Positions 7,288-11,476 of a DNA stretch of 11,476 nt are shown in pieces (position 1 is the first letter of the stretch; the number at the start of each line of letters is the position of its first letter). Made by a program: the position numbers and the translations under genes. Origin of the DNA: Peptoniphilaceae bacterium (GTDB taxonomy: Bacteria; Bacillota; Clostridia; Tissierellales; Peptoniphilaceae). The notes beneath the pieces are model-generated. The model was not told where the DNA came from. It searched no databases and was given only the letters and a program-made list of their open reading frames with translations. The DNA lies in contig JASBZD010000031.1 of assembly GCA_029983595.1 (NCBI GenBank), positions 1-11,476 on the forward strand, given 5' to 3'.

Positions 7288-8694
7288 TTATTTCCAGTAG
7301 TCTACTTTATTAGGATCAATTCCAATATCAGCAGCTCTAAATACTGGGTCTTTACCAGCTTTTATTTGTTCTCTGTAGTCATTTAAGCAGTCTATAGCTT
7401 GTTTACCTAAAATTAGGATAACTGGAACGTTTACGATAGCCATGATACCCATAAATAAGTCTGATAAGTTCCAGATCATTGACATCTTAGCAGAAGCTCC
7501 AACAAATACTACAATAGAAGCTATAATTCTGTAGATAGTCATAAATCCTTGGCTAGGTTTAGAACCTTTTAGATATGTTAAGTTAGAATCAACATAGTAA
7601 AGGTTTCCTAAAACTGTAGTAAATGCAAAGAATACTAACGCAGCAGTAATAAATATGTGACCAAAACTACCAAAAGTATTATAAAGTGCTTCTTGCACAT
7701 AAGGTGCTCCAGCTAATTCTGGAGTAGCTTCAATTCCTGAAGAAATAGTCATTAATGATGTAGCAGTACATATACCGAAAGTTACGATAAATACTGATAA
7801 CATTTGTACTAGACCGATCTTAGCAGGGTGAGAAGACTTAGCATTAGCAGCAGCATTAGGTGCAGAACCTATACCAGCTTCGTTAGCGTAAAGACCTCTT
7901 TTTACCCCGAACATTAATGATGAACCAGCAATACCACCAAAAATAGCTTCAAAGTTAAATGCATCTGAGAAAATTTTTCCAAAAGTAGATGGAATATTTC
8001 TAAAGTTAAAAATTAAAACTAAAAGTGCAATAATTACATAAGCTCCACCCATGATAGGAACTATTTTAGAACAGAATGCAATAATTCTTTTTCCACCACC
8101 AAATAAGCAATAAGCAGTAAGTAAAGCTAAAATACCACCTATAATTTTTAGTGTAACTTGTGGATTATAAAATCCATAAACCTCAAAAGAACTTTGAAGG
8201 TTAAAAGATGCTAAAGCATTAAACCCAACTCCGAATGTAAGTATAAGTGCGATAGAGAAAATAACACCTAGAGCTCTAGAGTTTAAAGCATGTTGCATAT
8301 AATATGATGGACCACCATATGAGCCTCCATCTGGATCTTTTCTTTTATAAATTTGAGCTAAAGCAGCTTCTATAAAAGCTGATGACGCCCCAATTAAGCC
8401 AGTAATCCACATCCAGAAAACTGCACCATACCCACCTAAGCAAATAGCAGTAGAAACACCGATAATATTACCAGTCCCTACTTTTGAACCAACAGTTACC
8501 ATCAAAGCTTCAAGACCTGAAACTTCACCATCGCCAGTTTTTTCCTTCACAACTCTCAGTCCTTCGCCTACAAGACCTTGAACCCACCCAGTTCTGATAG
8601 TAAAGTAGATTCCAGCTCCTAGAAGAAGGATGATAAGAAGCGGATAATAAAGCACATTATCATTAAACCAAAGTAGCGCTTCACCAAAAGTCAT
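7288..8694 (-). CDS. Alanine/glycine:cation symporter (AGCS family)
   Basis: Polytopic membrane protein of 468 residues that imports alanine or glycine (some members glutamine) with Na+ or H+. Family marks: GTGNIIGV (73-80) after the first conserved helix, ASSAFIEAALAQIYK (103-117), SYGGPSYYM (125-133), and the AGCS signature from KRGLYANEAG (265-274) through GSAPNAAA (276-283). Strongly hydrophobic segments alternate along the chain up to about residue 430, followed by a short charged cytoplasmic tail ending DYWK. AGGAGG (complement of 8702-8707) lies 7 nt before the ATG. The gene has its own promoter region and terminator, so it is monocistronic. The substrate within the family cannot be resolved from sequence. 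Confidence 0.96.
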   Translation of the reverse strand: MTFGEALLWFNDNVLYYPLLIILLLGAGIYFTIRTGWVQGLVGEGLRVVKEKTGDGEVSGLEALMVTVGSKVGTGNIIGVSTAICLGGYGAVFWMWITGLIGASSAFIEAALAQIYKRKDPDGGSYGGPSYYMQHALNSRALGVIFSIALILTFGVGFNALASFNLQSSFEVYGFYNPQVTLKIIGGILALLTAYCLFGGGKRIIAFCSKIVPIMGGAYVIIALLVLIFNFRNIPSTFGKIFSDAFNFEAIFGGIAGSSLMFGVKRGLYANEAGIGSAPNAAANAKSSHPAKIGLVQMLSVFIVTFGICTATSLMTISSGIEATPELAGAPYVQEALYNTFGSFGHIFITAALVFFAFTTVLGNLYYVDSNLTYLKGSKPSQGFMTIYRIIASIVVFVGASAKMSMIWNLSDLFMGIMAIVNVPVILILGKQAIDCLNDYREQIKAGKDPVFRAADIGIDPNKVDYWK

Positions 8695-8719
8695 ATTTGT
8701 ACCTCCTAAAATATTAATA

Positions 8720-8753
8720 ATTATATTATATTACATTTTCATGACAATAACAA
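8720..8753 (-). promoter_or_regulatory. Promoter region of the symporter gene, with two overlapping sigma-A-like promoters
   Basis: Minus strand: TTGTTA (8748-8753), 17 nt, then TATAAT (8725-8730); and TTGTCA (8742-8747), 16 nt, then TATAAT (8720-8725). Both have perfect -10 boxes and good -35 boxes, are offset by about 5-6 nt, and lie just upstream of the AGGAGG site. Confidence 0.75.
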
Positions 8754-8763
8754 CGTTTACATA

Positions 8764-8800
8764 TAAAAAAGAGCTATTTTTTTAACAAATAACTCTTTTT
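8764..8800 (-). terminator. Rho-independent terminator after the dihydroorotase-like gene
   Basis: Minus strand: AAAAAGAGTTATTT (8800-8787) pairs with AAATAGCTCTTTTT (8779-8766), one pair being U-G, and a further T follows. The stem is AT-rich with only a GAG/CTC core, but it stands 20 nt after the gene's stop. On the plus strand the same bases form the stem with one mismatch. Confidence 0.7.
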
Positions 8801-8819
8801 AAAATATATTAATCTAAAA

Positions 8820-10073
8820 TTATAAAATTACTCCATCGTTAATAGTAGTTAAAACTTTTCCCCATAGAGGAAGTAGCTTAAATGGAGTATTTTCAGATTT
8901 TGACTGAAACTCACTATATGTTACTTGAATATCAGGATTGAAAATTACAAAATCAGCAAAATCACCTATATCCACAGTACCAGCCTTTATACCATAAACT
9001 CTAGCAGGATTTAATGTCATCTTTTTAATAACCTCTTCTAGGCTTAGATGACCTGGTCTAACCAGATAAGTTATAGCAAGAGATAAACAAGTCTCAAGCC
9101 CAATCATTCCACTAGGAGCAGTAGTAATATCATAAGATTTATCCACTTCATCATGAGGAGAATGGTTTGGTGAAATAATATCTATTGTACCATCTTTAAG
9201 ACCCTCAATAATAGCAAGTCTATCCTCTTCAGAACGAAGTGGAGGTATAACTTTAGCATTAGTTCCATTAAGTGGAAGCGCATTTTCAGTTAAGCTAAAA
9301 TATTCTGGAGAAATTTCAACTACTAAATCTACCCCTGAAGCCTTAGCCTGTCTAATTAAGTCAACTGACTCTTTAGAAGAAATATTTTGGATAATAACTT
9401 TAGCTCCAGTCTCCCTCGCTAACTCAATTTCCCTAACTAGCATAGAAGTCTCAGCAGAAACAGGAGTACCCTTTAGCAATAAATCCTTAGAATATTTTCC
9501 ATCACTAATACCACAAACTCCAATCTGATCTAAGTCCTCCTCATGAATGGCAATCGGCACATCAGCATCCTTAGAATCTAGCATAGCCTGACGTAAAACC
9601 ATATCATTTCTAATAACCATACCATCATCAGAAAAATAGATAGCCCCATTATCTCTTAAATCCTTAAAATTATTAATAGTCTCTCCATCCATGCGGCGAG
9701 TAATAGTCGCAGAAGAAAAAACCATAATATCTTCTTTCTCATACTTATTATAAATATCTTTAAGTTTAGAAACCTCATCTATACAAGGCTCAGTATCACT
9801 AGTCGCAATAATAGTAGTATATCCACCAGCAATAGCAGCCTTTACACCAGTAGAGATAGTCTCTTTATAAGTATATCCTGGCTCTCTAAGATGGACACGT
9901 GTACCCACAAGCCCTGGCGCTACATAAAAATTAGTCGCATCAATAGCAGTATCAGAACCATCAAGTTTGATCTCATCTGCTATTTCAACGATTCTTCCAT
10001 CTCTATACCTAATATCTACTCTTCTTGAAGTCTCGTCTATGGGATCAATTAAAATTCCGCCCTTAATAATCAT
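8820..10073 (-). CDS. pyrC: Dihydroorotase-family protein (PyrC-like) with degraded metal site, probably non-catalytic
   Basis: 417 residues, full length for type I dihydroorotase, which closes carbamoyl-aspartate to dihydroorotate in pyrimidine synthesis. The fold clearly belongs to this family: VAPGL (51-55), HLREPG (61-66), AAIAGGYTT (79-87), SDDG (148-151), IPPLRS (276-281), GTIDII (295-300), APSGMIGLET (319-328) and ENTPF (394-398). Key residues are changed, however. The metal motif DxHxH reads GTRVH (57-61); the PNT substrate loop is SDT (92-94); the metal His of 'CHIST' is Asn230 in QNISS; 'PHH' is PEY (256-258); NPPLR is IPPLR; and the catalytic Asp of 'TDHAPH' is Asn303 in PNHSPH. 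His61, Arg63, Asp150, His177 and His307 remain. The start at 10073 is set by GGAGG 7 nt upstream; the in-frame ATG at 10103 has no such site. The gene stands alone, with no other pyr gene in view. It may be an inactive partner of aspartate carbamoyltransferase, like Pseudomonas PyrC', or an amidohydrolase of changed function. Confidence 0.88.
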   Translation of the reverse strand: MIIKGGILIDPIDETSRRVDIRYRDGRIVEIADEIKLDGSDTAIDATNFYVAPGLVGTRVHLREPGYTYKETISTGVKAAIAGGYTTIIATSDTEPCIDEVSKLKDIYNKYEKEDIMVFSSATITRRMDGETINNFKDLRDNGAIYFSDDGMVIRNDMVLRQAMLDSKDADVPIAIHEEDLDQIGVCGISDGKYSKDLLLKGTPVSAETSMLVREIELARETGAKVIIQNISSKESVDLIRQAKASGVDLVVEISPEYFSLTENALPLNGTNAKVIPPLRSEEDRLAIIEGLKDGTIDIISPNHSPHDEVDKSYDITTAPSGMIGLETCLSLAITYLVRPGHLSLEEVIKKMTLNPARVYGIKAGTVDIGDFADFVIFNPDIQVTYSEFQSKSENTPFKLLPLWGKVLTTINDGVIL

Positions 10074-10080
10074 TAATTTA

Positions 10081-10085
10081 CCTCC
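10081..10085 (-). promoter_or_regulatory. Ribosome binding site fixing the dihydroorotase-like start
   Basis: GGAGG on the minus strand, 7 nt before the ATG at 10073. It would lie inside the coding region if the upstream ATG at 10103 were used, which argues for the shorter protein. Confidence 0.75.
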
Positions 10086-10101
10086 AATAAATCTTTTACG
10101 C

Positions 10102-10129
10102 ACTCTAATATATACTTATTACCCGTCAA
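10102..10129 (-). promoter_or_regulatory. Possible promoter of the dihydroorotase-like gene
   Basis: Minus strand TTGACG (complement of 10124-10129), 16 nt, then TAGAGT (complement of 10102-10107). The -35 is good and the -10 weak (four of six). The spacing and position fit a short leader with the GGAGG site. No attenuator or PyrR-type leader is visible in this short region. Confidence 0.4.
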
Positions 10130-10154
10130 AAGCTTAAATAATTCAAAATATAAT

Positions 10155-10184
10155 TTATAAATATCATAACTAGTTGGGTATAAT
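10155..10184 (+). promoter_or_regulatory. Promoter of the acidic-protein / secreted-protein pair
   Basis: A perfect TATAAT at 10179-10184 with a weak -35-like TTTATA 18 nt upstream (10155-10160). Transcription would start near 10191, giving a leader of about 20 nt that contains the GGAGG at 10202-10206. It is divergent from the dihydroorotase-like gene within a 138-nt shared gap. Confidence 0.55.
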
Positions 10185-10211
10185 AAATTAAAGAAAAACA
10201 TGGAGGCGAAA

Positions 10212-10643
10212 ATGGAAGAAGGAATAAAAAATATCGTGCTAGAAGATATAATTGAAGACATAGACGAAAAAATTACAGAAGCAGGATTTAAAGATAACGA
10301 AACACCCATAGAAGAAATAATAAATGAAGTATTAGAAACACATTTAAGCGCCAGTAATATAGAAGAAACTGACGAAAATTATAGTACATTATTTGAAGAA
10401 TTTAAAAATGAAGTCGAAGAATATCTAGGATCTAAATATGAAGAATTATCGGGCACAGACTATGGAGATACTGATTTATATTATGATGAAGAATATGAAA
10501 ATAGAAATAAAAGATATGCTGGAGAAGACGCATATGAAGAAGAAATGGGATATGATGAATACGATGACGATGTAGAAGATGTAAATATAGACGACATCGC
10601 AAGAGAAGTGCTAGAAAAAGATTATTATAATGAAGATATATAA
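10212..10643 (+). CDS. Very acidic protein of unknown function
   Basis: 143 residues from the start at 10212. GGAGG (10202-10206) lies 5 nt before this ATG, whereas an in-frame ATG at 10200 would place that site inside the gene. I do not recognise the family. By count it has 52 Asp/Glu against 10 Lys/Arg, no Cys, and no signal peptide or membrane segment, so it is probably cytoplasmic. The first 75 residues look helical. Residues 76-120 are a Tyr/Asp/Glu-rich stretch that is probably disordered, with most of the protein's 13 tyrosines between 71 and 139. A short motif occurs near both ends: IEEIINEVLE (33-42) and IDDIAREVLE (126-135). The downstream secreted-protein gene starts 9 nt after its stop, so the two are probably co-transcribed. 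The open frame with a good promoter and ribosome site supports a real gene; no function can be assigned. Confidence 0.75.
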   Translation: MEEGIKNIVLEDIIEDIDEKITEAGFKDNETPIEEIINEVLETHLSASNIEETDENYSTLFEEFKNEVEEYLGSKYEELSGTDYGDTDLYYDEEYENRNKRYAGEDAYEEEMGYDEYDDDVEDVNIDDIAREVLEKDYYNEDI

Positions 10644-10652
10644 AAATAAGAG

Positions 10653-11330
10653 ATGAGAATGAAAAAGATATTAAAAAACATAACATTATTATTAACACTA
10701 ACATTATTAATAACTATACCGACCAAGGCAGACAGTCCAATAAAACTATGGGTAAATGGAAATTATGTAAATCCTGACGTACCACCAGTCATAGAAAATG
10801 AGCGAACACTAGTACCAGTAAGATTTGTATCAGAAAATCTAGGACTAAATGTAGAATGGATTCAAGAAACTCAAACAGCAATAATATCAGATGATATAAA
10901 TAGATTTGAGTTTAAATTAGGAAGTACAGAAGTAATAAAAGATGGAATTATTACAGCTACATTAGACGTACCCGCAAAAGCTATTAATGGTCGAACAATG
11001 ATACCAGTAAGAGCAGTGTCAGAACTTTTTGGTCAGACTATAAGTTGGGACCAAGAAAACCAGACAGTTGCAATTGGAAATGGTTATAATGCTGAAAGTA
11101 ATCCATTAGGAATTGTAAATAATGAAATAAATAATAAGTCAACAAGAGAGGAAATTATATCAGTAGATCCTGTAAACACTGGTTATGTAGGAAATAAAAA
11201 CTCGAATATATTCCATCATAGTTGGTGTAAATCAGTTTTAGTAATGAAAGATAAAAATAAAGCACCATTAAATAATAGACAAGAAGCAATTAATAAAGGA
11301 TACAGACCATGTCAAATCTGTAAGCCATAA
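10653..11330 (+). CDS. Secreted protein: copper-amine-oxidase N-domain plus C-terminal Ada-like Cys/His domain
   Basis: 225 residues. A signal peptide (MRMKK, a hydrophobic run at about 10-22, then PTKA) should be cut after Ala26. Next is a copper amine oxidase N-terminal-like domain (about 30-142): LWVNG (32-36), the hallmark ERTLVPVRFVSENLG (50-64), WIQETQTAII (69-78), then a second half-repeat GRTMIPVRAVSELFG (113-127) and WDQENQTVAIG (132-142). After a polar linker (about 143-176), the C-terminus reads GYVGNKNSNIFH (177-188), C192, and GYRPCQIC (216-223). This is the Ada-type metal-binding pattern found on secreted nucleases and other exported proteins; C192, C220, C223 and a nearby His are candidate ligands. 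It contains no catalytic domain, so a wall-associated binding role is plausible but unproven. The start is uncertain: ATG 10659 (two codons later) has a weak AAGAG 6 nt upstream. Confidence 0.88.
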   Translation: MRMKKILKNITLLLTLTLLITIPTKADSPIKLWVNGNYVNPDVPPVIENERTLVPVRFVSENLGLNVEWIQETQTAIISDDINRFEFKLGSTEVIKDGIITATLDVPAKAINGRTMIPVRAVSELFGQTISWDQENQTVAIGNGYNAESNPLGIVNNEINNKSTREEIISVDPVNTGYVGNKNSNIFHHSWCKSVLVMKDKNKAPLNNRQEAINKGYRPCQICKP

Positions 11331-11343
11331 TTAACTTTATAAC

Positions 11344-11375
11344 GCCCGATAGGTAGAATCCTATTGGGTATTTTT
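11344..11375 (+). terminator. Rho-independent terminator of the secreted-protein gene
   Basis: GCCCGATAGG (11344-11353) pairs with CCTATTGGGT (11360-11369) through ten pairs, two of them G-U, around a six-base loop. A then TTTTT (11371-11375) follow. The stem starts 14 nt after the stop codon. Confidence 0.88.
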
Positions 11376-11384
11376 AGTTAATAC

Positions 11385-11412
11385 AAAAAAAGAATGGCAT
11401 AAAACCACTCTT
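11385..11412 (-). terminator. Rho-independent terminator downstream of tRNA-Trp
   Basis: Minus strand: AAGAGTGG (11412-11405) pairs with CCATTCTT (11397-11390), including one G-U pair, with loop TTTTATG and then a T-run (complement of 11385-11389). It lies 10 nt after the tRNA 3' end and converges on the terminator at 11344-11375. Confidence 0.8.
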
Positions 11413-11421
11413 AAATAAATC

Positions 11422-11476
11422 TGGCAGGGGAGAAAGGACTCGAACCCTCGACATTCGGTTTTGGAGACCGACGTTC
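11422..11476 (-). tRNA. tRNA-Trp (anticodon CCA), 5' part beyond the window
   Basis: The minus strand shows standard positions 22-76. D-stem 3' arm GAAC, then G26. Anticodon stem TCGGT/ACCGA closes the loop CTCCAAA, giving anticodon CCA. Variable loop ATGTC. T-arm GAGGG/CCTTT (two G-U pairs) encloses TTCGAGT. Acceptor 3' strand CTCCCCT, discriminator G, and a genome-encoded CCA (complement of 11422-11424) follow. The G discriminator is the normal Trp identity base in bacteria. About 21 nt of the 5' end (acceptor 5' strand and most of the D-arm) are missing past the right edge, so folding of the whole molecule cannot be confirmed. Confidence 0.93.

Noticed and set aside
10074..10103. In-frame N-terminal extension of the dihydroorotase-like protein by 10 residues
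   Set aside because: The GGAGG site at 10081-10085 fits the ATG at 10073 with a 7-nt spacing; the extension would place that site inside the gene.
10153..10162. Perfect 10-nt palindrome ATTTATAAAT beside the acidic-gene promoter, considered as an operator
   Set aside because: It consists only of A and T in a very AT-rich gap, where such palindromes are expected by chance; there is no second copy near a related promoter.
10073..10309. Open frame on the minus strand through the divergent promoter region and acidic gene
   Set aside because: It overlaps the promoter and ribosome sites of both flanking genes, and its composition is that of a reverse-strand shadow.

Overview
The window looks like a chromosomal segment of an AT-rich Gram-positive bacterium (Bacillota; the gene mix would suit an anaerobic coccus of the Tissierellia/Peptoniphilaceae type). 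This rests on the low G+C (about one third by eye), A/T-ending codons, strong GGAGG ribosome sites, DegV-family proteins, a sodium:amino-acid symporter and a copper-amine-oxidase N-domain secreted protein. The placement is an inference; no 16S or other marker lies in the window. I see no insertion sequences, phage genes, CRISPR array or obvious transferred island.

Layout from left to right. (1) Plus strand, 2-2664: the 3' part of an M20D amidohydrolase, then an AbgT-family transporter, closed by a terminator. This is an uptake-and-cleavage pair for an acyl or aminobenzoyl amino acid. (2) Minus strand, 7206 down to 2773: a tight four-gene operon reading cca - glmM - degV-like - degV-like. It has an extended -10 promoter that predicts a leaderless cca mRNA, an 8-nt overlap between cca and glmM, a glmM stop codon fused to the next ribosome site, and a terminator that converges on the abgT terminator. 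(3) Minus strand, 8694 down to 7288: an alanine/glycine:cation symporter with its own promoter region and terminator. (4) Minus strand, 10073 down to 8820: a full-length dihydroorotase-family protein that lacks several metal-ligand and catalytic residues. (5) Plus strand, 10212-11330: divergently transcribed, a very acidic unknown protein and a secreted protein joining a copper-amine-oxidase N-domain to an Ada-like Cys/His domain. (6) Minus strand at the right edge: the 3' part of tRNA-Trp(CCA) with its terminator.

Functionally, the central operon joins tRNA 3'-end maintenance (cca), the step committing glucosamine-6-P to cell-wall precursors (glmM) and two presumed fatty-acid carriers (DegV), which suggests a housekeeping growth and envelope operon. 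The two transporters fit an amino-acid or peptide-using lifestyle. The points most worth a second look are the dihydroorotase homologue with a degraded active site, the tandem DegV pair lacking the usual C-terminal motif, the leaderless cca promoter set directly against the upstream terminator, and the acidic-protein/secreted-protein pair. No gap between genes exceeds about 140 bases, and each gap is accounted for by terminators, promoters or ribosome sites.
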